A DNA stretch of 64,000 bases from Ficedula albicollis (taxonomy: Eukaryota > Chordata > Aves > Passeriformes > Muscicapidae), in the NCBI RefSeq assembly GCF_000247815.1, contig NC_021681.1, forward strand, positions 12,402,567 through 12,466,566, given 5' to 3'. The notes beneath the pieces are model-generated. The model was not told the origin of the DNA, ran no database searches, and was given only the letters and a program-made list of their open reading frames with translations. Below are positions 35,625-48,763 of the stretch, piece after piece. Numbering within the stretch: the stretch's first letter is position 1; the number at the start of each line of letters is the position of its first letter. The translations under genes and the position numbers were made by a program.

Positions 35625-36839
35625 TTCACTCCAGATGTAATCTGAGGTTTTGGAAGAGCTCTTGTTTGAATAATTAGAATTATAATTTTTATATTCAAGG
35701 CATGTTTGTATCAACTAGGATTCTAGCAGGAAGTCTGTTTCACTATGACTGTGTCAAACTCAAGCATGACAGTGTTGGTTCCTGTGAAGTTGATATGCAA
35801 AAAGCAAGTGACTGGAAGTATCACCCATATTGATTTTTCTATCAGCAAGAGCTTGCTAGGTCTGTCTTAATAATATACTTGAATCTGAGACAGGATAATT
35901 AAACATATCTATGATGGGCTTAGTCCTGTGAAATACAGAGCAAACTCTACTTTAGCAAAGCAGTGAACAATTTCTTTTAAGACTGTGTTTATATCTGAAA
36001 TATTCTTAAACACAGTCATTGTGGGGGCTGACAGCAGTGACTGCTGAAAACAACCTCCCTGAGTTGTGTGGGAAGCCCACACTGAGTGTCCCTCAATTTT
36101 GGATCAGTTTCAGTTAAAATTCAGTTTGGAATACCCAGATAAGAAGTGCTAAAATAGCTGAATTAGTATTGGAAACATCTGATGTACATCCATTTAGCTC
36201 CAGCCAGACTGATGTGCAGCTGCCACGTGCAGGCTCCAGAGGCCTTCAGTGCCTGGGTGTGACCTGCTGAACAAGCACCTCAGACAGGTATGAACATTAT
36301 TTATTGAAAAAAGACTCCTTTGGACAGGTGACATAAATGTTATGGACAATGATGAAGCAGGTCTGCGGTTTGTATTTCCTTTTTCTAGAATAACAGAGTG
36401 AAATCTGAATCCATATATTAGAATAAAGTACAAGTTCAGTGATGAGGTGGCAAATGAGAAAGGCAATTCATTTGTGCTTGCAGGTTATGCCTTTACCTTG
36501 AACACAATACAATGGCCCAATGTGCTGTAGAATTGGCTTTGTTCAAGGTAATTTGCTATTGATCAGCCTTCAGGTGTAATGCTACAACAATCCAACTGAT
36601 CAAATGCAATGCTACACAGATACGGTTTTTCAGACATTATTTGTATGAGAAACCATCACATTCCAGAGTAGGAAAGCAGACTGGCAAAAGCATATTTATC
36701 ATGCTTAGTTTCTTTTTCCTCCTTATGATGTATTTGTATTGAGTTTTGGTTTGTTTTTTTTTAACATTGGAGAACAGCTAAGAAATATGTGGTTATTTCA
36801 GACATTCCATGAGCATTGGTTTGTTTTTTTCATTTGCAG

Positions 36840-36953
36840 CCCTCTTAAATGCACTTATAATGCTACCAAAGGACTTAAAACAGGCATTTGAAAAAGAGGC
36901 CATAGCTGAAGTCTTAAATTCAATTATTTACTCCAACCCATCTCTGAAATTCG
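36840..36953 (+). CDS. Candidate internal coding exon, 114 bp, gene unknown
   Basis: This is the best coding candidate in the window. The segment lies between TTTTTTTCATTTGCAG (pyrimidine-rich acceptor) and GTAAGTTC (near-perfect donor). It is exactly 114 bp and open in one frame. Its split codons are symmetric (two bases CC at the start, one base G at the end), so skipping it would keep the frame. The peptide includes LLNALIMLPKDLKQAF and KEAIAEVLNSIIYSNPSLKF, with alternating hydrophobic and charged residues suggesting amphipathic helices. I do not recognise the protein. If real, adjoining exons lie outside the parts of the window I could interpret, or were missed. A chance ORF with splice-like ends is the alternative. 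Confidence 0.45.
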
Positions 36954-37513
36954 GTAAGTTCTTTAAATTCAGTGGAGACAGTTCTCACTCCCTTTAATGA
37001 AGAGAGTGTTTAGACCCTGCCAAAACTCATATTTATAAATGAGACACATGCACCTGTCTTATTTTAACTCCCTGCTAGTGCTGGCAACAGTGCCCATTTC
37101 CAGTGCAGCACTAGGTTTTCTGGAGCTTTCCAATTCCATTTACCAATTGCAGCTCATCAAGCCCGTGACCACACAAGATTATGTGCACTTTCATACCTAA
37201 TGCTATTGTTTCAGCTGTGACAGTAAGACTGAGCCAAGGTGTATTGACATCCAGAAAATTTATTTGATCTTTCACCAGTGTGGTTTGTGCTGCATTTTGA
37301 AAATGGCACATTTTCGAAGGCATATTTTGAAAGATATTTAATTTATTGAAAAGGTATGAAGGTCTTATCTACATGACCTTTTTTTCTGCATCTTAAATGT
37401 CTCAATTTTAAAACTTTTTTTTTTGTCCTGAAAAACAAAGTGTTCTTTAATGGGGAAATAGATGTTCTTGAGAGTCATGCAGTTAAAAGTTGGATAGTGA
37501 TTTACCTTAATAC
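36954..37513. other. Non-coding sequence after candidate exon
   Basis: Intron-like AT-rich DNA following the donor site at 36954. No further exon was recognised. Confidence 0.5.
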
Positions 37514-38542
37514 TAAAAGGAATTTAGAAGTATAGCTTCTCTCTCAAGTTCAATATGTAAGTAGAGGTAATCAGTGTGATTGCTTAAAATAACACTTTTA
37601 CAGGGGGAATTGCAGCAGCACCCAGAATTCATCACGATATGGACATATGTTACTCAGCCAAATGACCACCATAGTCTTTTAGAAAATTAAAGGCATTAAA
37701 TCTTCACATATTAGTGAAGACTAACAGAGTCTTGGGCAAGTTTTTTATACAAATAATATAGAACGTGTTAATTAATAAATCCAAATGCAAACTCATTAGC
37801 TTAAGGCTGTAGAGCAGAAACAGGGAAACAGTTACGTTTCCCCCTTAGGATGACAGCTTCACAATTATAAACAGAGCTTGGAAAGACATGCTTAGGAGGC
37901 ACTTCTTTCAGATGAGCTAATTAAGAAGGTTCTGTTTATATTTGCGTGCACCCAAGTGAACAGTACTATTATGACAGGAGGAAATAGATAATTTTAAAAT
38001 CCCAGTCACCGTCGGTGCAAGTGTCTAATAAAAGGAATTTAGAAGTATAGCTTCTCTCTCAAGTTCAATATGTAAGTAGAGGTAATCAGTGTGATTGCTT
38101 AAAATAACACTTTTACAGGGGGAATTGCAGCAGCACCTAGAATTCATCACGATATGGACATATGTTGCTCAGCCAAATGACCACCATAGTCTTTTAGAAA
38201 ATTAAAGGCATTAAATCTTCACATATTAGTGAAGACTAACAGAGTCTTGGGCAAGTTTTTTATACAAATAATATAGAACGTGTTAATTAATAAATCCAAG
38301 TGCAAACTCATTAGCTTAAGGCTGTAGAGCAGAAACAGGGAAACAGTTACGTTTCCCCCTTAGGATGACAGCTTCACAATTATAAACAGAGCTTGGAAAG
38401 ACATGCTTAGGAGGCACTTCTTTCAGATGAGCTAATTAAGAAGGTTCTGTTTATATTTGCGTGCACCCAAGTGAACAGTACTATTATGACAGGAGGAAAT
38501 AGATAATTTTAAAATCCCAGTCACCGTCGGTGCAAGTGCCTA
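37514..38542. repeat. Tandem duplication, 515-bp unit x2
   Basis: Units at 37514-38028 and 38029-38542 both begin TAAAAGGAATTTAGAAGTAT and end CACCGTCGGTGCAAGTG(T/C)CTAA. I see four substitutions (CACCC/CACCT, GTTACTC/GTTGCTC, CCAAATG/CCAAGTG and GTGTCTAA/GTGCCTAA), all transitions, and no indel. The copies are contiguous. Confidence 0.95.
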
Positions 38543-38686
38543 AGTTTGGTTTCGAGACAGTGGCTCAAATTCAGATTGGACACATCTTTTCTCCATATAA
38601 TTTTATAAGATAAAGTTTGGTTTCGAGACAGTGGCTCAAATTCAGGTTGGACACATCTTTTTTATAATTTCATAATTTTATAAGAT
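38542..38686. repeat. Tandem duplication, 71-bp unit x2
   Basis: Units starting at 38542 and 38613 share AAGTTTGGTTTCGAGACAGT and GGCTCAAATTCA(G)(A/G)TTGGACAC. The tails diverge slightly around the ATAATTTTATAAGATA motif. The array begins exactly where the second 515-bp unit ends. Confidence 0.9.
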
Positions 38687-39340
38687 AGTAACAATGCAAA
38701 CAGCTCCTGAGGGTAGGTCACACCAGCTAGGGGAGAGATTCAGACGACCTCTTTAAATTAAAAGTGCTGACTTGGAAAAATTAGAAACCATAGAGATTCA
38801 GTTAAATGCTTAACAAAATATATAGAAGCCATGTAATGTTCTTATCCACTATCCAAGAGTAAAAACAAAAGTATTTTCTGTGCAGCATTTACACTTGCTG
38901 CAGCATCATGTCTTTTGTTGCTAAATATACATCACCCATCAAAGCAAGTCCCACTGGTTCCACTGGTGCTTCATTTGGTCATGATGCTTTGTCATCTGAC
39001 AAGAATTGATTGATGCCAGTGAAACAACCTCAGCAGTAATCCCTGCTGATGTATGCATCTGTTCAGGAGCTAAAAATAAACACATGCAAATATTTCTGCT
39101 GAGAATAATTCCTTTTATGCTATCTTGTGAGCAATAATATTAACAATAAAGTAGTATAGCTGCAGATGTAGTCCTGAGCATATAAAATTTCACAGCAGCC
39201 TTTTCAATTGTAATATTAAGGGTCAAACTGCTGTTGTGGTTAGGCAAATGCAGCAATGCAGACTGTAGGAACCCTTACACCTCTATGAACAGAGTAAGAA
39301 TCAAGTGAGCTTTTGTAACTAGGAAAACACCTCTACCTGA

Positions 39341-39386
39341 ATTATCAGATATATTATCAGATATATACTGATATATTATCAGATTA
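39341..39386. repeat. ATTATCAGATAT short tandem repeat
   Basis: Three to four imperfect units, ATTATCAGATAT, ATTATCAGATATATACTGAT and ATATTATCAGATT, one part also forming an inverted repeat (ATCAGATATATACTGAT). Confidence 0.75.
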
Positions 39387-41910
39387 TTGTGTGCATATAT
39401 AGATTGTACATTATAGAAAGAGAAAACAATTCACTTGCTCATGCCAGGGAATGTGCCAAAAAGCCATGTGGCATTTGGGTAGCTATATTGCTTTATAAAA
39501 ATATTCCCTAATAAAATAATATACCTTTAATTGTTCTTGGTTTATTATCATAATGCATATTAGTGACACGAAGTCACTGCTTCATAGAAAGCACTATTGA
39601 AATTTGTCTGTTGTCCTAGTGAAGGAAAGAATGAAATGTCTTTGTTTTGAATTTAGTGGTCAAAATTCTGTTTTGCTCACAGTATTTTTAAGCAGCTTAT
39701 TTTTGTTGTTGTGGCTGGTTGGCTTTTTAGTTTGTTTTTTAATTGAGAAAAAAAGTATATTGACTAGCTTGAAGGTTTAATATCTCCCATGCACTTTTTA
39801 TGACTTAGTCATTAGGAAAAACCTGCTTCTTAATCTCTGTTACTTGAAGCAAGTCTATTGTTTTTTACAGTCTATCTTGATTACAGGAAATTGAAATGCC
39901 TTGCTGACAAGGCAGTAAAGAAGTACTTTTGCAATCATTTAGTAGTTATAGAAAATATCTTATCTGAATCAGGTTCTTGAAATCTAAGTAATAAAATTTG
40001 GCTGGTTTGTTCTGAGACCATCCTCTGTTGAGCAGTGCTGATGTTAAGGGGACTCCCATCCTTCTTGCCCCTTGCTCAGAAGCTGACTTGATGCTGCAAA
40101 TTACACTTGTTATTTGGTGAATCCAGAATATGGAATGTGTAGAATATAGACGCCAGAGAATTAAATTCTTGGTCTTTGTTTAACTTGGGACCCCTGCTTT
40201 ACTAAAAACTTAGCTGTAAAAATTCTAACCAGGTGAAATAATTCAGGCAAACAAATCCCTAGCCAGGTACAACAACTTGGAAGCAACATACATTTTCATG
40301 AGAATTCTAGGAACTCAAGTGGGAAATACTGACTCTGCAGAAACTTGAGCCCAGTTCTTACCACACTCCTAACATAACTCTGCAGATTCACCACTTCATC
40401 TGCATTTCACATGGGCAGCTGAATGCCTAGGCATATCTTCGGATTTGTATTTTGTTATTGAATGTGATATAAGCTGAGAGCTGTTTTGTTTGAACCTGGA
40501 CTTCTACTGAATGTGAACCTTGCCCTCCAGGCTTTTTAATTCTTGATTTTCAAAAGCCTTCATCTTGGTCATGGCCTCTGTGGTTTAAATGCAAATTGTT
40601 TGCATCATTATTTCTATATGAATGATTCACTAGTTGGAAAGTAACAGAGGGGAAAGAAAAAAACAACAATAAAAATGACAACCAAGCTTAAGGGATTTCA
40701 GCAGAAAAGCAATAACCTGGATCCCTCTAGAGGCCGTTTGTGTAATATTTCGTAGGAAAAAAAGATTTGAATTTGTCTCCCAATTGGCTGTCTACAAATA
40801 AAGGAAGCTTATCTATCTCATGTTGTTGCTTATTATCTTGCCAGTGTGCTTCTGTCTAGTGGCGAAAGCTGCATAATTATTGTACTTTCTCTCAAACTAG
40901 TTCCTCCTTAGAACTGAGCAATGCAGCAGGAGTTTCTGCATACACTGATTCAGTCCTAAATTAACTCCTAAAGGCATGTTTTCTTAAAAACTATTTTTAG
41001 AAAGCAAGTATCTTATGTCAGAAGCCAGTTGAGGCACCAGGAAGTTAGGTTCCCATTTGTGGTAGTGTTGCCAAGGAGTTAATTAAACAGGCCAAACAAG
41101 AGGGATACAACTCCTTTCCTATCTGTGTGTATTGATTCTGATCTCAGGCATAGTGAGAATGCCCCTTTGTGTGAAAAGTCAAATCCTAAATCCTGTCAGA
41201 GACGAGACAGGCCATTCTGATGGTGGGAGCCTGCAGCAATTACCCAAAGAGGGGTGGTTTCTCTGGGAAGGAGCAGTGCTCACAGCAGGGTGAGGAGCAG
41301 AGCTTTCTGAGCCCTTCCCACTGCTTCTGGTGTACAATAATTCTCCACATTAAATGTTTCCTGAGACTGAGAGCACTGCTATTCCAACGTCTCATTCAGG
41401 ATAATCTGCTTGTTGGGGTGTGGGCATGGACTGGAAGGACGGAGATTCCACTGGTGTCTCAGCAGTCCCTGAGACACAGCAGGCTGTGAAAAAAGTGAGT
41501 GAAGCAATGGCAATGTGTCACAATCTGTCCTTCATTGATTGATTGAAAAACCTTGCCACAAAAAAAAAACCAAAAAAACCTCTAATCAATTTGATGGTTA
41601 ACTGAAAAAAATCAGAATGTCTTCCTGGTGATCTTGGTCAAATCCATCAAAGAAACATTGCTGCCAAGGTTTCTGTATGCACTTTTTGTAATTTGACTTG
41701 ATGGTATGTAAATACTTTGCAATTAAAATGCCCTTCATAATATTTTTAGTTAATCTCTGATCCTTGTTCTGTCTCTCCTGAAAATTTTTCATTCTTATCT
41801 CCTTTCTAGAAAAGTTCTATAGTCCCCTGTCACTGTGTTATTCCATGGGATGCTACCAGCTATTTGAAAATCGATTTTAATTTTTAATTAAATTAATATA
41901 TGAAGACTAC

Positions 41911-41930
41911 ATATATATATACATACATAC
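41911..41930. repeat. (AT)n(ACAT)n microsatellite
   Basis: ATATATATATACATACATAC, a short compound microsatellite. Confidence 0.85.
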
Positions 41931-44713
41931 TCCTGGCATAGAGAAGATAGTTTTTGATCATTCATTTTGTGCAAAATATCCTTTTGTACACCATGAAATG
42001 CAATTTTATCCACATGAGTGAATGCTGATGAGGTGCTTTTGAAGAACTGTTGGCAAAAATTACCAGCCATATTCAACTTTGCTGTAAAGGTGAAAAGAAT
42101 AATGTTATAATGAAAGATAAAGATGTGGGAGAATACTCATAAAGGCCATTTACAAAAGAATTTATAGACAGCACCATCTTTTTATGCAGCATTATGCTGC
42201 CTTTGGAAAAAAAAAACCCTGTAACTTGTGTATATGGAGCACTAAAATCTAGAAAAGCACGGAGAGATTATGCCTAATCTGGGTTAATTGTCTCACCACA
42301 AAATGTCAGACTAGAATGATCTGGGGTTCACAGAGAGAACTGGTAGTGTCAAAATCTCTGTTCCTTGCTTTTGTTCTGGAGCTCAGCCAAGAATTATTGA
42401 TGGCATGGGGAGGACTCCAGTGGGCCTGGCATCAGTTTTTCCCTCACCTTGCCCTACTACCACTCTACATTTTGTCCATGTGCCTGCTCAAAGTTTCATT
42501 GCAGACTATATTTGAAAGTGTGTGAGATGCCACTGGGTACTCTTAAGCAATATAAATCTTTTATTCTGGCTTGATCAGATGGGCAATTGATTTATGGCTG
42601 TTTATTTATTTCTGCTTTGGTTAATTAAGTGGGAAGCAATAACTCAGGGGCTGCATCTGCCAGCAAGTGGAGCTCTTTGCTAGCCTAGGGAGGTGTGTCC
42701 CCACTAAACTGAAACTACTGGAGAGCTGGTTTTCAGTTTTGTTGCCATCATCCCTTTGCAGCTTTCACATTCTGTTCCAGTTCTGTTGGTTTGTAAAACA
42801 AGAGGATGAAAAAAACAGGTTATTTATAAATTATTCTATTTCCATGTAGATTTTATGGCTTTTTGATTTGACAGCAAGACACTGTGTTTATTCCCTTCAC
42901 ACCTTAAAAGGAAGATTTTAACATTTCAATTTAGTTTATGCTTTTGTAAGAAATATACCCCAGTAATTTTAGTAAAATGGTGGAGTTTGCCATATCAGGA
43001 ATATGGGGGATGCAGGGGACAGTTTTCCTGTCACTTTTCACACTCTGGGCTCATTGCCCACTGACGAATTTAAAGGAATAGTTTATAGGAATGGTTCCTT
43101 AGAGCAGAATGTCAGCCCAGCTGTTCCAGGATCTACTTTGTGGGTTCATCAATGATTTAAGGTGTAGGGCAGTGAAGGATCTTTTAGTGAGAACCACTGT
43201 TTCAAGAAGAAACTTTATTTAAAATTCCTCTTCTTTTCTACTACAAACTGCCTTGATTAGGAAGGATTTTTAACTAAAACATATAACTTTCCAGTCACAT
43301 AAAGGAACACACAGAGAAAATGTCATTCAATCAAGATGTCAGGATTAGTTTTCTAACTCAAATTCTCAAATGAATCCTCAATGAAATCCAGATTGAACAC
43401 AGCATTTCCCTGCTAATGCTAGAGGATCTCTTCTTTATGTACTTTATTAATGTTGAAGTCTCATTTATTTATGCTGGTCTGTAGTTTACTTGGTATGTTA
43501 CTCTATGGATGCTGGCAGTGTTTTATCCTGATCATTCTATACATCCAATGGTTAGTGCTAAGTCATCCAGCTTTCTGATTTTAATTTTGTACATAACTTA
43601 TACTCTGAAGTGCTCGTGCTTGTTCCCTCAGAGCCCACCAGTGCTCTTATTCCCACATGGCCAGAACAGCATTGCCATCCTTAGGGAAAAGCAAACCTAT
43701 TCTGGCAGGAAGAATACATTAATTTAGGTGTATCATTCTAATTTAATAAGAGAGAAGGAGGGAGATGCATCCTCTCCTGACATGTCCTCATGTGCTCAGC
43801 AGGGAGCTCGCTCTTTCCTCCTGCTGTGCTGAGGATGAGTAAAGCAGGGGGAATTCACCACTCCTGGGGGATGGCTCCTGCTCGTGCCCTGGCTTCAAAC
43901 TGAAGCTGGAGGGAAAGGAAGTTTGGATTTTTGGAAAGGTTTAAAAGAGTTAATCTCCTTTCCTCAGTGCTTCTGAGGAATAGCAATCAGTGAATTAGCG
44001 ATGTTAGTCACTCTAGTAACAAAAAAGTGCAAGAAAGTAGAATTTACATCCCCAGTGTACGGGTGGAGGCACAGAGACTGAGAGATGGGTTAAGTGAATT
44101 CCCACCTGGTGAAGCTGGAAATTGTGTCCAGCTCTCTTGTACTTAATCCTACTCCATGAGGCCTCTTACTTTTTGCTCCTTTAGAAAACAGTGATTTTAT
44201 GAGCCATCATTAGCTTTTCTCTGCTTTCATTGCCATGACAGAGTTCCCTGGAAATGCTTTGTAGCCTTCCATGCCTGGCCAGGTCTTTACAGCCCTGGAT
44301 AAATTCAAGCAGAGCTTTGAAGGAGACCTGCTTAGACAAACTGTATGAACTCTGGAAACAATGGAAACAGCTTCCAGCTGGCTCCCCTTCCCCTGAAATC
44401 TCCTGGAGCTTCTTACCCTGAGCTGGCTGGCAGCTTTTGACAAAAAATGCTGCCCTCTCTCTTCCTGACCCATTGATTTCTGGAATCTGGAATTTCTGGA
44501 AAGAATTTTTTTAAAGGAATTTTAAAAAGTGTGTAATCATAAAATGCAAATATTAAATAGCCAGAATCCTCCCCTCCAAGAGGTCATTTTACAAGTGGGA
44601 AGGTAGAGAAAATCACTGTATCTAAGGGAAAAAAACTGCTCTCTAAACAAGCACTGAGAAGAGATCTCTATAACTAAGTATGAAATGCAGGGGAAATAAT
44701 CTTCATAAGATGA

Positions 44714-46369
44714 GGGAGTGGCTGCTGCCACTTTCCACAGTACTCTCCTGTACTCCTGTAACCTGTTGTGTTTCCCAGCCTCCACAGAAACCAAAGCTCA
44801 TCTGTGCTTTCCCTGAGGTCTTCAGGGGACTGATTGTTTTTCAGAGTACAAAGACCTGCTTCATTTAGCTTTGGGGGCTGTCAGTGGTGCTATGAAGGCA
44901 CTCACATATTCAGAAGAGAACACCTGTATATCTCTGCAGGATCACCTTGTTTCATTAGTGCCACAGCACAGTGAGACGGTGCCTCAGATCACTCCCAGGT
45001 AAATCTGGCTTTTGTTCCACATAAAAGTCAGGTCTCCCATAAACCACAGCTCAGTTTGGAAACATACCCAGAGACTCTGCCCCCTTACAAAGCAAGAAAG
45101 GCAGAGAATAGTTTCACTCAATCAAAACAAAACAAACAAAAACCCTTCTCTGAAACCCAGTGCAATAAGCCCCAAGGCTTCAGTAGCTTGTGCTCCTCTC
45201 AATTGTGTGTGACTTTGTTAGAGGATTCATTAGTTAAGGCTAATGAGTGCTTGCCTACACACTCTCATCTCCATAACTCACACACCAGCACTTGTCTCAG
45301 AGCACTACAGTGACATTACATCAGCCAACAGAGCCAACTGTGATTTACTGGGCTGCAAAACAAAAACAATGTAAAACGAGGATGGATATGGGGAGGTGGA
45401 AAATCGTTGGACTCTGATTCCTTGAGAGAGGATAGAGTCATTCTGCCCAAATCAAGACCCCTGTGTACACTTTGCTGTATCTTTGTATTCAAAAGTACCA
45501 TGCAGAGAAGGCTGGATTTTATGGCTGGATGTTAACATTCTGGGAGGGGCTGCTGCCACTTTCCACAGTACTCTCCTGTACTCCTGTAACCTGTTGTGTT
45601 TCCCAGCCTCCACAGAAACCAAAGCTCATCTGTGCTTTCCCTGAGGTCTTCAGGGGACTGATTGTTTTTCAGAGTACAAAGACCTGCTTCATTTAGCTTT
45701 GGGGGCTGTCAGTGGTGCTATGAAGGCACTCACATATTCAGAAGAGAACACCTGTATATCTCTGCAGGATCACCTTGTTTCATTAGTGCCACAGCACAGT
45801 GAGACGGTGCCTCAGATCACTCCCAGGTAAATCTGGCTTTTGTTCCACATAAAAGTCAGGTCTCCCATAAACCACAGCTCAGTTTGGAAACATACCCAGA
45901 GACTCTGCCCCCTTACAAAGCAAGAAAGGCAGAGAATAGTTTCACTCAATCAAAACAAAACAAACAAAAACCCTTCTCTGAAACCCAGTGCAATAAGCCC
46001 CAAGGCTTCAGTAGCTTGTGCTCCTCTCAATCGTGTGTGACTTTGTTAGAGGATTCATTAGTTAAGGCTAATGAGTGCTTGCCTACACACTCTCATCTCC
46101 ATAACTCACACACCAGCACTTGTCTCAGAGCACTACAGTGACATTACATCAGCCAACAGAGCCAACTGTGATTTACTGGGCTGCAAAACAAAAACAATGT
46201 AAAACGAGGATGGATATGGGGAGGTGGAAAATCGTTGGACTCTGATTCCTTGAGAGAGGATAGAGTCATTCTGCCCAAATCAAGACCCCTGTGTACACTT
46301 TGCTGTATCTTTGTATTCAAAAGTACCATGCAGAGAAAGCTGGATTTTATGGCTGGATGTTAACATTCT
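44714..46369. repeat. Tandem duplication, 828-bp unit x2
   Basis: Units at 44714-45541 and 45542-46369 are almost identical from GGCTGCTGCCACTTTCCAC to GGATGTTAACATTCT. Differences noticed are T/C (CAATTGTG against CAATCGTG), G/A (GAGAAGGC against GAGAAAGC) and T/G near the start (GGGAGTGG against GGGAGGGG). Every open frame in the first copy is repeated in the second (45012/45840, 45056/45884, 45316/46144). That reflects duplication, not paralogous genes. Confidence 0.95.
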
Positions 46370-48049
46370 CTCTCAATTTCCATGAGCATTGAAGGAGGCC
46401 TCAAAACTCTCTAAACTCAAGGTAAGGCACAACTGACAAACTCACACCTGTAAGTTCTAACATGGAAAGGTGTAGAAATAACTCCACTGGAGGAGAGCAG
46501 AGACTGTAAACTGAAAAGTGTTTGAGTGCTCTGATGGATCAGTGCCACCTTCTGACCTGTTTTACATCAGACTGGAGCACTTGAATTGAACAGGACAGAC
46601 AGAGTAATGTAGCCATAATTCCTGGCCAGACAGTGCAAATTTAACTAAGACACCCTCCCCTTAGAATTGAGTCGGTGTTGGCAGCTTAAAATGAGTCAGG
46701 GATGATTTTGCAGCTTTGTCTGTGTTCTGTCAGCAGCCCTGGAGAAGGGCTCTCAAAAGAGATCCTGGTCTGACTGAGTTACTGGTGCTGCAGGAGAGGC
46801 TCAGCTGCAGAGGAGGGACTGATGCTGAAACCCCTGACTGGCATCAGCATTCAAAAGGGCTGCTCATACCTAGCTGCCAACAGGAAGCTTCCCATTCCAC
46901 AGGGCAAAGATATACCTCAAGAAAAGTTTAAAGGACCAGAGATAAGAAAGTAATGAAATATTTTGTCACTTCTCTCATGTTGTTCTGTAAACAGTGGACA
47001 AGTTGAATAAATGCCTTATTTTGCTAAGTATTTTGATGTTTTATAATTACTTTTGCAGGTTAGGCTGTTAGATAGGTGTAGTGTCTGGATGTGCTGCAAT
47101 TGTTATCAAATAGAGAAAAGTTAATTCCCAAGTAAGGCTTCTTTGGGCCGAACAAACCACAGAAGTAAATGTTACTGAGGTCAACTTTGGTTGTCTTTTC
47201 AATGATTTTCATGTAGGGGCTTTGGGCAGGGGTTTATTTCAGAATCCTTTGTGAAAACGAAATAGCAAACTCAAGAAAATAACAGGTTATATGAAAGTTC
47301 AATCACAAGGGAATAGTTAAAAGAGTTGAAGAGTTCTTTCAAGTTCTCCAAGATTATAGTGGACTTATAAAGAGGAGGATTGGACTGACCTCAAATAGAG
47401 TAAGGTAAAACTATTCTAGAACAAAAGTAATATTTTTCACTTTCAGAAAACTGAACGTGCCCATATGGACACTTCTGCTCTTTCTTTAAACCTTGGTTAT
47501 GGAATAAAACACATCATAAATACACAGTGTGAGATCTACTGATAAAATCAACAAAAGCAATTTTGTACCCATTACACAGTACAAGCCTGACATTTAAATG
47601 AATGCCCAGAGCAGTAGCTTGAAGAGAATAGGTAGATGGTTATTTCCATTGCCTGCTGTCTTCCTTCTCCCCTGTCTTTTATAGCAGTCAGAATTGGAAT
47701 AAAAGAGGAGAGATATTCTTCTTTTGGAAAGGATTAAAAAATTAACTCTTTTTGCTTAATAGAAATTAGGGATGCTATTCCTTCTTCTATTATTATCGTC
47801 ATCCATTTTTATTTTCATCTCTTGTGCAATGCTTTGAGAATAATTAGAATAAGTGGAGTAATACTTCAAGCAAAAGAAAAGGTCATTCTATAGAAACAAA
47901 TATCAAAAATAGGTCAGTAGCCTGTATCATAAACCCTTCTTTATGCTGCTCTGGTAGCATAAAGGTTATTCAAGACGCAGAAAGAGTCCCAAAGGTTCCC
48001 CTTCAGATAAAAACCCACCACCACTGGATCAATAGTGGTCCTCAGCATT
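46370..48049. other. Non-coding sequence, no gene seen
   Basis: AT-rich, without recognised exons or repeats. Confidence 0.5.
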
Positions 48050-48204
48050 GTGTGTTATCCAGAGTTCTTCAAAAAATGATGGAGCATGGAAAGGAGGTGA
48101 GCAGCAGCCTACACAGCACAGAGGGTCCAGCTGGCCCTGCAGCCCCAGGGCCACCTGGGGGTGGCGTGTGTTATCCAGAGTTCTTCAAAAAATGATGGAG
48201 CATG
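48050..48204. repeat. 39-bp direct repeat, 116-bp spacing
   Basis: GTGTGTTATCCAGAGTTCTT...GGAGCATG occurs at 48050-48088 and again at 48166-48204 without visible change. The 77 bp between the copies are GC-rich (GGCCCTGCAGCCCCAGGGCC). Confidence 0.9.
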
Positions 48205-48763
48205 TGGCAGAGCTGGGAGCCCTGTGCAGGCAGCTCTGACCCCACTGCCTCCCTGCTGGAGCCTCAGTCCTGCAGCCCTGGTGAGCCCCCTCTGCCAGGG
48301 CTGCTCTGCTGCTCACAAACTTCCTTGCGCACTTTTATGTTTGGATTAAAGCTTTTTGCCCCTCTCAGCCTATAGAGCTGCACAGAATTCACAGTTAATA
48401 TTCTAAATTGCATTCAACAATGGGAAAAAAATCCATCCACTTCAGAAGTTTTTGTGTCTCTAGAGTGCAGATGTTGCCAGGCTGCTTGTGTAGTAGAGCA
48501 GAGAGCAGAGAAACACTGGTTCTCTGGTTTTGGGCAGCTGTCTGCAAAATTTCTCTTAGTCCATTTTTCCCCTTCCAAATCAGGTCTTGTTTAAAGTTAG
48601 CAGCTTTTTATAGTACATGTGTCTGGGCCTGTCTTAACCTGAGCTATAGAAATGTCAGCCTTTATAGACTTGGGCTGCAAGCCTGGTTAGGTAGAAATCT
48701 ATGACTGTTCTGCATTTCGTTTCCTTCTGTACTCTATTGGAAAGTTAGAGGGCATCATGTCCA
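48205..48763. other. Non-coding, GC-rich at left end
   Basis: 48205-48310 is GC-rich and then returns to background. No gene or known repeat was recognised. Confidence 0.45.

Larger units (their letters stand above)
32371..36839. other. Non-coding sequence, no gene seen
   Basis: Includes a cysteine-rich 139-codon open frame at 32687-33106 with no recognisable domain, an (ATTT)n stretch at 34646-34660 and a cluster of AT palindromes at 35581-35624. The stretch 32400-33500 may hide further eroded repeats, since it is less AT-rich, but I could not assign a family. Confidence 0.45.
38687..44713. other. Non-coding AT-rich sequence, no gene seen
   Basis: About 6 kb with no recognisable exon, RNA gene or transposon end. 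It has a short ATTATCAGATAT repeat at 39341-39386 and a TA/CATA microsatellite at 41911-41930. The mildly GC-richer stretches at 41210-41480 and 43760-43920 have overlapping, meaningless frames. Confidence 0.5.

Noticed and set aside
45012..46329. Pairs of near-identical small ORFs (66, 85 and 61 codons) that look like duplicated genes
   Set aside because: They result from the 828-bp tandem duplication; the three frames overlap one another and none resembles a known protein.
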